Under the pieces are notes generated by a model. That model saw only the letters and a list, made by a program, of their open reading frames with translations. It was not told the DNA's origin and ran no database searches. Shown in pieces: positions 37,461-47,829 of a DNA stretch of 64,000 bases (position 1 is its first letter; each line of letters opens with the position of its first letter). The translations under genes and the position numbers were made by a program. The DNA is from Euryodendron excelsum (taxonomy: Eukaryota > Streptophyta > Magnoliopsida > Ericales > Pentaphylacaceae): contig CM065380.1 in assembly GCA_033060915.1 (NCBI GenBank), forward strand, positions 47,910,001-47,974,000, in the 5' to 3' direction.

Positions 37461-38087
37461 TTAGTAGCCAACATTAGAACTAAGTAAATTAGTTTCAATG
37501 ATGACGGTATTTCCAGTAGAACTTAGTTGCCTACAATTAGGTGCTAAGGTGTGTAATACCTTATAATAAATCCTGTAACTAAGACATAATGGTTCAGATC
37601 GTGATTTAAAATTATAACCATGGAGTTTCATAAGGAGACTTACCGCATCCAACAGATTAGTATCTGTCAATGATAATTGAAGATTAGGGTATACATTAAA
37701 ATATACCGGACCATGTGCAACACTTGGTTGCATAATTCCTATGAAGGAAGATTTCTAGTCTAAACATCCAGCATCTTGTAGAACAGCTAAGAAACTAGCT
37801 GATAAACCAATATGAATAAATTTATATTGATTTTGATATCTAGTGATATCTTGACTTTCTAATAGTTGGATAATCTGTTTTTCAGAATCCAAACTTATAG
37901 TCTATTCAAGGGTTTTAACAGTTTTTAACCTTGGTAATTCAAAAGTTTCTATTTTATAGATAGTAGCGGATTTAATAGTAGGTATAACCCACTTGTTGAG
38001 TAATTCTAATTGGTTTGGGTACTCTTGTACCTCAGCTCCATTAATCATCTTCTTATGAGAAGATGAAGAATGCATACAGTTCAACAT
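37461..38087 (-). pseudogene. 30K-type movement protein, copy A
   Basis: Frames 37902-38087 and 37461-37733 carry the N-terminal half and core of a 30K-superfamily movement protein; 'GPVYFNVYPN' and the following 'SLTD' are the most telling. In plant pararetroviruses this protein enables cell-to-cell movement and sits first in the polyprotein, as here. It is absent from LTR retrotransposons in general. Interrupted by stops. Confidence 0.65.
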
Positions 38088-38385
38088 TGTTGATAGTTAA
38101 GTGTTCTTACAGTTTATTTCTTTATGTATTCCAAATGTCCAATTATTCTAGTGTTTCATTCTAATTCCTATTATAAATTTGAAATAAGCATGTTTGTGAA
38201 CGTCTTACAGTTAATCCATCATTCCTATCCTAGAAAATAGAGGATAAACTAACTAGCACGAATTGGGTGATGTTCTATTTATCTAAATAAGTAATAGTAA
38301 AAGTGAAGTAGTGTAATCGTTGGACATGAAGATTACATTAAGAAATAATACGCAAGAAACACATAATTACACTACTCACATCTCA

Positions 38386-38399
38386 TGGCTCTGATACCA
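38386..38399 (-). other. Initiator-Met tRNA primer-binding site, copy A
   Basis: On the minus strand the sequence reads TGGTATCAGAGCCA, complementary to the 3' end of plant initiator methionine tRNA. It lies about 300 bases before the movement protein start. It primes reverse transcription in caulimovirids and many LTR elements. Confidence 0.85.
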
Positions 38400-38566
38400 A
38401 TTTAAAGGCTAAATTAAGGGACAAGTACAGTTTAATAATAAATTAAAATTAAACAATATAATAAATCAAAATAAATGAAAGGCCAAATTAAAAGGACAAG
38501 TACTTACAAAAGAGGCAAAAGCTCGATGGATTTTATTGCTAGGAGAGAATTTTTTACAAAGAGGGT
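38400..38566 (-). repeat. Partial viral intergenic region
   Basis: Matches the region around 31188-31366 (AAGTACTTACAAAAG, GCTCGATGGATTTTATTGCT) directly adjoining the copy A primer site, then breaks off at 'GAGGGTATA'. It is the preceding end of a longer-than-unit viral integrant. Confidence 0.7.
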
Positions 38567-38900
38567 ATAACTCATCAAGATCGTGGTCCTACTACTGCAG
38601 ATTTATTTGATGCTATGCTATAATATTTTGAGCAAAAGGTGCATAAAACAGGCAAAGCTAGATCTCACTCTTCTCAAGGTGATAAGGCTGGTAAAGAAAA
38701 GACAACCTGATTGAAGTTGTCTAGTCTACTTTAATAAAGTAGACATTAAATCTAGTTTGAAATAGTAAAATTTTTTTTGTCCTTATATGACAAAATATTT
38801 TAGTTTGGAAAAAAGAGTTTTCACCTAGGTAAATGGACTTATATGACCAACTTTATGTCTTTCATTGTCCTTTATAAGGACAAATGTTTCACACGGCTGA
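38567..38900 (+). mobile_element. Inverted fragment of viral 3' region
   Basis: Sequence such as CTCATCAAGATCGTGGTCC is the reverse complement of the matching part of copy A near 31900, so this fragment lies in the + orientation between two minus-strand copies. It covers the end of the last viral frame and part of the intergenic region. This indicates rearrangement at or after integration. Confidence 0.75.
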
Positions 38901-38928
38901 TTAGTAGCTTTATTTTGCTTTATTGTAT

Positions 38929-38942
38929 TGGCTCTAATACCA
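38929..38942 (-). other. Second, mutated primer-binding site
   Basis: Reads TGGTATTAGAGCCA on the minus strand, one base different from the copy A site. It borders the copy B intergenic region, marking the viral genome start/end there. Confidence 0.7.
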
Positions 38943-39514
38943 AATTAAAGGGATAAGTACAATATAATAATAAATTAAAATTAAACAATATAATAAAGCA
39001 AAATAAGTTAAAGGGACAAGTACTTACAAAAGAGCCAAAAGCTCGATGGATTTTATTGCTCGGAGAGTTTTTTTACGAAGAGGGTACATGAGAGAAGACA
39101 AAGGGAAGAGTAAAATGCGTGGTGCCTTCAACAAGGGTGAAGGATCCCTTAAATAAAGAAAATACTGTTTCGGATATCAAAATAAAATTTACAAGTTCGG
39201 AATAAAACAAAAAACTGAAAAGCAATATTCCATCAAATGGAGCGTGTCCTGAATAGTGGAGTCGGTCGGCCATGTAAAGCATTTGTCTTTATAAAAGATA
39301 ATGAAAGACATAAGGTTGTCTAACTAAAAGACAAAACAATTTGTCTTTCAAAGACAAAGTTTTGCTGTATGAATTCATTTGAATTCATTTGGCCATATAA
39401 GATCATTTACATAGGTGAAAACTCTTTTTTTCAAGGTAAAATGTTTTTCTATGTAAGGACAAAAAAGATTTTATTATTTTGGACTAGATTTAATGTTTAC
39501 TTTAACAACTTCAA

Positions 39515-40948
39515 TCAGGTTGTCTTTTCTTTGCTAGACTTATCACCTTGAGAGAAGTGAGATCTAGCTTTGCCTGTTTTATATGTCTTTTGCTTAAAAA
39601 ATTCAAGCATAGCATCAAATAAATTTGTAGTAGTAGGACTACGATCTTGATGAGCTGTATCTTCATTTGAATCTTGTGATTCTCCTGCTAAATAGGAATG
39701 TTGAGAAGAATTACGGGAAGTCATTTTTTTATTGTCATCTTCTTCATCATGAGAAGTTGATAAGAATTCATCTTTCAACTGACGTATGTATTTGTACATA
39801 ATTTCTTTCTCTATAATAAGAGTATTATTCATCTTTAAGATGCGTCGCAATTCATCCAATTTGTTAAAATAAAAGGAATTAGGATGAGAAGAAGATGCCC
39901 TCTTTAACTCAGCCTCTTTCTATTAAGATTGAATCACAAAAGTCATATCTGTTAAGGTTTTATCGAACTCTTCATTGAATCCTTCCCAATAACGAACATG
40001 AAATTATCGATAAAGACAAACAATGTTATCTTGATCCTTTTTGACAATAGGAACCCATTTCCAATCCCCAGGAATGTCGAATTCTGTAAAGAAATACATT
40101 AGACTGGAGCGTTCAATATATTATTAAATATTAGTACCAGAAATTTTTGGTGTGTAGGAAATCCAATAACCATATTGTTCTTGGAGGAAATTAGGTAAAA
40201 TTTGGAACGGTGGACCAAATTTTTTCCACCATTGGTAAAACCGTCTAGGAAATCCTTTCTTATAAATGGAAGAGGAAAGCTTAAACCACCAAGAATGGCG
40301 TTTTTTAGGATTCTTGTAGAAGAATACTAAAGTAAAAGCTTGGATGTAGTCCCAATAATTGAAGGTATGGCTAACTTCGCTAAAGAGAGAAGTTTTCTCA
40401 CTGTGAGGGATAAGTCCCCATTCACGAGGAAAAATAATTTTTTTAATATAGCATTTGCTAAAATTAATAACTCAACTGGAGGTATTATTGTTTTGATAAA
40501 AATTTGTGAATTCACAAGAATCAATTGATGCCAAAATATTTTGCATCACGGATCTATATTTTTTGCTTTGAAATGGATAAGAGAATTTATCCAAATATTT
40601 TTCCAAGGCATACCAAGGATCATTTACCTATTGATGATCAACAGGTTCAAGATACAGAATATAATTTGTATATGGAAGTGTTTCATACTTTGCAGTAGGA
40701 TTGTATGGAGTTTCCAATGCCTGAACATATGATGTAGAGGATTGGTCTGTTTTCGCAGTCTCTTGCCTTTTTTGTTTAATAAAATTTTGAACATCTGAAT
40801 AAATCGGATCATCTGCAGTTTTGACTGTAGATTGATCTAGTTTAGTACCAGGAATAGAAGTAGAGGCTTTTTGAGTACCACTACGTCCTCCTCGGCCTCT
40901 TGGACTGTTAACCCAACCTTTGCCGCGTCCCCTGTCAAAGCGAATCAT
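39515..40948 (-). pseudogene. Downstream viral frame, unknown function, copy B
   Basis: Broken frames (40628-40948, 40327-40524, 39515-39859) matching the copy A downstream frame. The start has the same Gly/Arg-rich patch, preceded here by the sequence deleted in copy A. Confidence 0.55.
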
Positions 40949-40971
40949 TCCTGTAAAAATTCCCTAATAAG

Positions 40972-41063
40972 AAAATCAGGAAGAGAATTAGTATTCTGTT
41001 TGATATATTCTATACCCAAAATCAGGAAGAGAATTAGTATTCTGTTTGATATATTCTATATCC
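40972..41063. repeat. 46-bp tandem duplication in copy B
   Basis: The block AAAATCAGGAAGAGAATTAG... occurs at 40972 and again at 41018, a period of 46 bases. It lies at the end of the RNase H region and adds to the frame damage. Confidence 0.8.
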
Positions 41064-41281
41064 AAATTAAATGTAGATAATTGCGCTTGCCAACGGGCAA
41101 ACATGTGTTTTGATACTTCATGTTTTATATATTTGCTGAAAATGTATTTTGTAACTTGACAATCTGTTTTCAAGAAAAATTTTTGATTGAGTAAATAATC
41201 CTGAAATTTGGAGACATTTAACAATAGATAGTTCTTTTTGTACAGCTGCATATTTGAGCTAAGCTGTCGTCCATTTACCAA
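40988..41281 (-). pseudogene. RNase H C-terminal segment, copy B
   Basis: Encodes the end of the RNase H domain, including 'FARWQAQLSTF' and a following 'SLPDF', as in caulimovirid and Ty3-type polymerases. The matching part in copy A is deleted. Confidence 0.75.
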
Positions 41282-41599
41282 AAGTATAGCGTATGAGGAC
41301 CTATTTTTGGATTAGGTATAACCTGTTTAAGAATGCCACCATAGCTAATATGACTGGCATCAGTTTCAATAGTTTTAAACCAATTAGGATTGGCTAAGGA
41401 AAGATGTGGCAAATTTTTAACTTTTGCCTTAATTTTCTTGACAGCCAGAGAATGTTCTGGAGTCCATGGAGAAGGTGTTTTCTTTTATTTATCATATAAG
41501 ATAGCAAGATCTTTAGCAAGATCTTTATAATAAAGACTAATGTAATTTAAATTTCCTAAAAACCTTTGTAATTGAGTTTTATCTAAAATTTCATCAGGA

Positions 41600-42180
41600 A
41601 ATTTGAATGCAAATTCAATGACTCTATCAATAGGAATAATATGTCCTTGGGAGCAGAAATAACTAAACCATTATATAAAATAATTTTTTAAAATATTTTC
41701 AAATGTCGAAAATGTTGCTCAATAGTTTGAGAAAATACTAAGATATCATCAATATATACTATTATGAATTCAGTATAAGGAATGAATATATCATTAATAA
41801 TATTTTGAAATTCAGAAGGAACATTTTTTAAACGGAAAGGCATAACATTCCATTCATAATGTTCTATGGGAACAATAAAAGCATTATATCTATTTGGCTC
41901 AGCAACTTGAATTTGCCAATAACTAAATTTTAAATCAAATTTTGAAAATATGAGGGCCTTATTAAAGCGATATAATAATTTTTTTTTATTAGGTATAGGA
42001 TACCTATTCCATTTTAACTCCTTATTAGGGGGTTTATAGTTAAATGACTAATCTAGGAACACCTCGTTCTTTTTCAGCATTTTTAAATGCATAAAATCCA
42101 GTACAACTCCAAGGAGAATATGATTTTCTAATGAGTTTTTTCTCAAATAAGGAGGCAATCTCCTTCTTACAACGTTCAAG
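41600..42180 (-). pseudogene. Reverse transcriptase region, copy B
   Basis: Contains an intact YIDD catalytic box at 41745-41756 and 'RLVI'-type sequence near 42050, but has many frameshifts and lacks about 55 bp near 41650 that copy A retains. Confidence 0.75.
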
Positions 42181-42311
42181 ATTCTTGATTCATTTGGCAA
42201 AGACGTGCCCTAGTGGGGATCTGTCTATTATTAAAATCATTTCCATAGGGCAAAGAAACAATATGTTTCTTTCTGTTCCAAAAAGCATTCAGATGGTCAT
42301 TACAGATTTCA

Positions 42312-42860
42312 CTAACAAATCGAGATTTCAATCAATTTATTTTTGTTTTGAATCTTAGGTTTGAATAAAGATTCAGCAATTGTCCAAATAGAAATTTCTT
42401 GTTTCAAGAAATTAATTTGATTTTCTTTAGCAAGGAGTAAATACTTTACTTCATTTAAAAATTGTGTTTGAGAATAAGTTATAAACTGAAACAGAATGTG
42501 TTGATTATTTAAATTAGTATAAATACCAATTGAATCAATTTTTTCAATAGGCATTAAATCATTAAGAAATAGAGTAACAAATATAACATGATGGTGTAAA
42601 AATTCTTTACAAGTTAGAATGTAGATGAAATACATACATCTTCATTACATATACAACTATCAGTTATATTATACTGAATTTGTAGTTTATTACCACTAGC
42701 AGATGTCAAGGAATGTTTTGTTTTTTCAAAATATTTAGTAGGTATTAAACCTTCTTGGACATAGTTCAGATTTGTACCACTATCAACAAGAGCAATTAAA
42801 TTTTGAAGCAGTAATTTATTATGAATGAATAATGTGATTTTTATGAACTACTTTTGGAAA
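42312..42860 (-). pseudogene. Aspartic protease region with DSG, copy B
   Basis: On the minus strand 42770-42787 reads VDSGTN, the catalytic Asp-Ser-Gly of a retroviral-type protease (codons at 42776-42784). The second half lies in the frame 42312-42635. The segment with the active site is missing from copy A. Confidence 0.75.
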
Positions 42861-43013
42861 GTTACTTCATTTAAAATTTTCAAATATTTCGGAATAGGAG
42901 GTTCTATTTTAGAGACCGAACTTGAAACTTGATTTCTTAATTCTAGTTTACTAACTCTAGTATTTGGAGTTTGATTATCTTCTTTAACGAATTTAATTTC
43001 TTCTTTTAATTGA

Positions 43014-43735
43014 TTAATTTCCATTCTTAAATCCTATAAAGTGACAGGTTTTATCCTTAGTTTTCTGGAGTCTTTTCGTAACTTCAGTCATACTATATAC
43101 ATTTGTAATATTAGGTTTATATTCCTGTTTTGTCTCTTTCAAATAATTTTCAATCATCTGGGCTTTAATTGTGCTATAAGGAATTTGATCTAGAATATTG
43201 ATAATTGCTTCTTGATCCTGAGTAAGTATATTAATACTCAAACCATGCATATCAACAATGGCTTTGTAGTAATTACTACAGGTGCCTTGGCAAGAACCTG
43301 AATTTTCAAGTTCTGGTTCGCTAGAAGAGGAAATGCCTTCTTCTATTTCCTGAATGTCACCATATTCTTCAGACTCATTATTAGAGTCCTGTTCTGGTTC
43401 ATCGGGTTCACTACCACTGTTAAGAAGTAGTTTAGCTAAAGTATCTTTTAGTTGTTCATCAATTTGAAATTCAATCAACTTCTTTTTTGTCAAGCATTTA
43501 TTAGCATAGTGGTCAATTTTCTACACTTCCAACAGTCAATTTCTTTTTTGGAAGAAGTAGGTCGTTTTTTTAGAAGAATTTCTTCTAATAAATTTTTTAG
43601 AAGGTTGACTAGAAGTGGAAGCTTCTGTAGTACCTTATTTTTTCTATAAGAAGATTTATGTTTAGAAGAATATTTCTTCTTACCGCGTGATCTAGTATGA
43701 CGATCCGATGGGGGTTTTGGGTATATCCATACCAA
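43014..43735 (-). pseudogene. Capsid C-terminus with broken zinc knuckle, copy B
   Basis: The basic region and acidic tail match copy A, but within the knuckle (about 43495-43535) small deletions shift the frame after the first Cys pair, so the His and last Cys are lost. Confidence 0.8.
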
Positions 43736-43849
43736 AATTATCGCAGAAATCTCCTAATGGAGTTCTCTCTGTGAGTCGTGGTTTCTTCAACTGACTCTTT
43801 AGCTTAATGTCATTGCATAAGGCTAATCCTTCCTGAATACATGTATCAA

Positions 43850-44357
43850 TTAAACTTCCAAAAGTATAATTTTGGTAGGGAATAGAAATACCATTATTTC
43901 TATCTCTAAGAGTTTTCTTAACTCTTTCAGCAAAAAGATAAGGGAGACCATGAATAAATTTGGACTTTCAATGTTCACTATTAGCATCAGGAAGTTGCAT
44001 AACTCTGCTAAGGAAAACATCCTTATACCATCTAAAATGGGTAAGGGTAGGACATCGAAGATTTTGTAAAAGATTCCTAATGTTCTCATTATTACTAGAA
44101 TGTCGGCCAGTAAAATTTTCACATATGGCTAGACACAGTGTATAAACTGCATCTTCTTTGACGGTGCTTGCATTAGGATCTGTGGGTGTAGAAACTAATT
44201 CTTGTTTTACAGAATTTATTATTTTAGAACGAGCATTGGGGGATAAATAGTTGTCCCACCATCCTTTGAGGGTGCCTGTGAAGCCACAAATTATCATTTG
44301 TGCAATAGTTTTATCACTATTATTTTGTTGTTTACAGACAGTAGAATACATAATCAT
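43850..44357 (-). pseudogene. Capsid core region, copy B
   Basis: Frames 43968-44357 and 43850-44122 cover the same core as copy A, with the same 'GFTGTLKGWWDNYL' segment and the same frame change. A frame break shared by both copies suggests they descend from one already damaged integrant or from a duplication. Confidence 0.7.
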
Positions 44358-44737
44358 TCTATGTATCGTGTCATAGATTTGCTTATCTGCAAGTCCATCT
44401 AAATTCTATTCATAAATGGAACGACCTTGATAATTATTTTGGATGAAATTAGCATTTTCTTCAAAAAGGACATCTTGAGGTGTGGGTCTCTTATAGTAAT
44501 AATGTTCTAGTCGTCGAGGCTTAGCATCTATTTTATTGATTTTAGAATCAACGTATGAAATTGTTCATCTGAACCCGAACTAATTTCTGAAAAAGTTTCC
44601 GATTTAACAGAAAGAGTATGAATATTCAAGGATTTTAATTTGTCTTCTAATATAGAAACAAATTCATTAGTGGATTCTAATTTGAAACCATTATTTCTGT
44701 AGGAGGTTGAATGGTAGCTTTAGCCACTGTGGAATTA

Positions 44738-44995
44738 TGTGTTTCTTGCATGTTATTGTGAGTAGTGTAATTATGTGTTTCGTTCATATTATTGTTTCAC
44801 TTTTTCTATTATTTATTTAGATAAATGGAACATCACTCAAGTTGCGCTAGCTAGTTTATCCTCTATTTTCTAGGATAGGAATAATGGTTTAACTGTAAGA
44901 CGTTGACAGATGTGTTATTTTAAATTTATCATAGGAATTGGAATGAAGTACTAAAATAAGTGGACATTTGGAATACATAAGGAAATAAGCTGTAA
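44738..44995 (+). mobile_element. Inverted viral leader fragment
   Basis: Reverse complement of the copy A leader (about 38100-38380), for example GTGAGTAGTGTAATTATGTG and 'AGTTTATCCTCTATTTTCTAGGATAGGA'-like sequence. It abuts copy B head to head in place of the missing movement protein. The first part (ATTATGTGTTTC) is partly duplicated. Confidence 0.75.
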
Positions 44996-46100
44996 GCACT
45001 AGAATAGTTTATGCCTTTGCCACTGTTGGTATTAGTGTTGTTAGAATGGCCTTTTGCCACTGTTGGATTGAATCTTGGTCTGAATTTTATGTTAATCCAA
45101 TTCTGATTACATGAAATGGATTGAGGTTGAGTTTTCAATTTCACTACTGATGGAAAAGTAGAGTACTTACCTTGAAAAATACTTTGGGTAATTAAACTGA
45201 TTAATAATTAGTAAAGGGTAATATTATACAAACAAAATTTTGTACAAAATGTTGTGGTTGTTTCCAGTCCTTTTATTTTAAATCTAAAACACCAACTAAT
45301 TTGGCTCATAATTTTAAAAATACCATTGTTGCATCTTTCTGAAGTAGTTTTCTGTATAAAAATTCTGTTAAGGATAAAATTTGTCACTAATAAATGAGGG
45401 ACACAGGATTTAGCATTTGGTTGAACCGCTAAATGGACAAACATAGACCACTAGGGATCATAGTTTAGAAAATGACTGTAGATGATTTTTCTTTATAATA
45501 TTCTTTCACGTCAATTAATATTATATTTCCTAATTATTTGCATTAGTCATTCTCTACCTAATTAATTACTATCTCTCCTACGATATTTCATGTACCTGGC
45601 TTATTTGTAAGCTACAAGGGTGTCACCCGCTATGTGGATGAGTTTATGCAAGTAGAGAGAAAAAATAGGGAGTGATTGGAGGGTAGTTAGAAAAATGTTC
45701 TTATGAAATTACTAATTAATCCTCATGTGATTTGAAAAAAGTTCATCATTCTAGTGAATAATTTAACTTTTTTTGAATTTTTTTGGTAACTAAAACTGTG
45801 ATATTAAGTTGCTTTACCAAAATTTTGGCTTCGTCAATGCTCTTAGTGTTCCTTTATTATAGTCGTATATAGTATTATATTAAAATACAGAGAGTAACAT
45901 TCTATCTATACCTTCTATTTGGGATATCCACAAATGTTTGAAAAATGATAAATTTTTTAAGTTAGATCCAATTGAAGATTTTATTATATCTTTTAAATAA
46001 TAAATAACATATTTTTAGGGGTGAGATTAATTTATTCTGACTTCTTTCATGTACTTAAATTTTTAATATGTTCTTATAATGATATATAGTCATGAGTCAT
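44996..46100. other. Non-genic, MITE-like debris
   Basis: No gene. A direct repeat TTTGCCACTGTTGG occurs at 45014 and 45053. The block 45218-45380 resembles the family at 46350, 46890, 49800 and 50110 ('TATACAAA..TTTTGTAC..GATGTGG'), probably short MITE relics. Confidence 0.4.
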
Positions 46101-46225
46101 GACGAGCGGGATTGGCACAATGGAACAAGAGGCCCACACACCCCTCCATTGTGGGTTTGAGTCACCTCCCGTCTCTCCATAAAGGCTGCACTGGCCTCCA
46201 CCTTTACATCTCTAACTAAAAATAA
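46101..46225 (+). mobile_element. tRNA-derived SINE-like element
   Basis: Begins GAGCGGGATTGGCACAATGG, resembling an A box. A B-box-like GGGTTTGAGTCACC lies at 46153-46166. A short non-coding body and A-rich tail follow. The head is similar to the element at 21094. Boundaries are approximate. Confidence 0.5.
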
Positions 46226-46349
46226 ACAAATTTTTATGTTATAAAGTAATAGTGTTATATCAAATATGTTACGTTTCAATATTTTCCGTGCCCAATGCCA
46301 ATATATATAGGTCTACATATGCCATCTTCACATGATATAAAATAAAGAA

Positions 46350-46510
46350 AAATGATATTATTCTTGAATTTTGTATAGAATTTTCACCAGAATGATGTGA
46401 TGGTGTAGTTTTGTAAATAAAGAATATTTTGATGGCTTTTTTATTTTTAAGTGATGGGCATACAACTCAGCACATCATTTTAAGATTCTTTTCTGTATGT
46501 ATACTATTAT
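46350..46510. mobile_element. MITE with imperfect inverted ends
   Basis: The left end (ATGATATTATTC...CAGAATGATGTG) is roughly the reverse complement of the right end (CACATCATTTTAAGATTC...TATTATCAT). It is non-coding and related to several short relics nearby. Confidence 0.5.
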
Positions 46511-46875
46511 CATAAAAACAAAAGAGCTTAAGGAAGAGAATTAATTTTCTCCTCAAAATTTCTCCCTATTAATTTCATCCTTATTAAATATCTCTCCATT
46601 AACTCAACACATCATTTTGTACACCTTTTGTGTATGTATTATTATTATCTAAAAAAAAAGGGGCATAAGGAAGAAAATTAATTTTCTCCTCAAAATTTCT
46701 CCCTATTTATTTCATTCTTAATTAAATATTTTTCCATTTACTCAGCACATCATTTGTACATTTTTTCTGTATGTATATCACTGTCCTAAAAAAGAGCTTA
46801 AGGAAGAAACTTTAATTTTCTCCTCAAATTTGTCCCTATTTATTTCATCCATATTAAATATCTCTCAATTAACCA
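46511..46875. repeat. Tandem repeat of about 136 bp, 2.7 copies
   Basis: Three successive units each contain AAGGAAGA..TTAATTTTCTCCTCAAA, CTCCCTATT..ATTTCAT and 'CA(A/G)CACATCATTT..TGTATGTAT'. Units start at about 46513, 46649 and 46787, the last partial. The unit includes the right end of the adjacent MITE, suggesting local slippage or unequal exchange. Confidence 0.7.
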
Positions 46876-47158
46876 GCAATGTTACTAGGAAAATGATATG
46901 CTTCTAGAATTTTGTACAGAACTTTGTACCAGAATGATGTGGTGGTGACAATTTTATAAGTAAATGTCATTATGATAGGCATTTTGTTTTAAAGTGATGG
47001 GTTGTTACAACTTAGCCATCTTATTCTGTAGAGAAATTCTATCTGAATTTTCTGGTTGTATAGCATTACTCATGCTATTAATTACTATTCTTTGTCTCCC
47101 TTATCTCTCATAGATCCTCTCCATCTCTACTAAAGCACACTCGGTATTAATTAAATGA

Positions 47159-47159
<1 letters not shown>

Positions 47160-47208
<49 letters not shown>
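47160..47208. repeat. (CT)n microsatellite
   Basis: About 24 CT units in a row, the longest simple repeat in the window. Confidence 0.9.
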
Positions 47209-47209
<1 letters not shown>

Positions 47210-47829
47210 CAAATATCAAATAGTTCTATGATTTTCTCTGTTATCCATTTTACTCTATTCATGATCTTTTCTTTATCTTCCATTTAATACCTGTTCTACA
47301 TTGACAGTGATTTACTTATACTTTTCATCCTTGAAAAATTTATTCTTTATTAAGGAGAAGATCTCTCTCTTTATATAACTCATGCTCTATGGAAAAAATG
47401 ATAATATGATTTACTTTAAGATTTGGATTTATCAATAAAATAAATTATTGCATGAAATTAATGCCCAATATATACAAAGTTATTATGAATAATTTCTGAA
47501 AAAGATTGAAATAAATATTCAAATATTTAGGGATTTGATTTTTTTGTATTATTCCAAGAACATTTATCCAAATTTCATTGTAAAACAATACTATTACATT
47601 TTCAATAGCGTGATCTAAATCTTAATTACATTTTGAATAAATGTATGCTTATAATATTAACAATTTCGAGTGATTCTTAGTGGGCTTGATTCTTTGGCTT
47701 AGATAATACGAGCCTGATAAGTATTTTGTGAGGACATATATGCTCAAACAATTTTAATAATTCTTTTTAACATATCTGTTCTCTATATATTTATATTTCA
47801 GTTTTATTTTAAAGAAACTCAATATGAAA
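47209..47829. other. Non-genic, nothing recognised
   Basis: AT-rich DNA between the microsatellite and the repeated flank of gene 2. No gene or clear repeat. Confidence 0.4.

Larger units (their letters stand above)
31181..38399 (-). mobile_element. Endogenous caulimovirid, copy A (decayed)
   Basis: Minus-strand insert with the caulimovirid order: initiator-Met tRNA primer site, movement protein, capsid with zinc knuckle, aspartic protease, reverse transcriptase, then a downstream frame of unknown function. No integrase is seen. The order and the 30K-type movement protein point to a petuvirus/florendovirus-like member of Caulimoviridae. Every frame is interrupted by stops or frameshifts. Compared with copy B it lacks about 157 bp over the protease active site and 308 bp of RNase H, and the reverse transcriptase motif reads YIND. 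The low-coordinate end stops within the primer-site sequence (ACCAAATT at about 31177-31187). It cannot encode functional proteins. Confidence 0.85.
38929..44737 (-). mobile_element. Endogenous caulimovirid, copy B (decayed)
   Basis: Second minus-strand copy, collinear with copy A from the intergenic region (38943-39514) to the capsid region and the linker near 44.7 kb. The movement protein is missing; the copy ends at 44737 where inverted leader sequence begins. It keeps the protease DSG, the YIDD box and RNase H sequence that copy A lacks, but its zinc knuckle is frameshifted and about 55 bp of reverse transcriptase near 41650 is deleted. All frames are broken. Confidence 0.85.

Noticed and set aside
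31181..39514. LTR retrotransposon with LTRs at 31.2-31.85 and 38.9-39.5 kb
   Set aside because: The repeated blocks look like LTRs, but there is no integrase, the movement protein comes first, and the second block belongs to copy B. Tandem viral intergenic regions explain it better.
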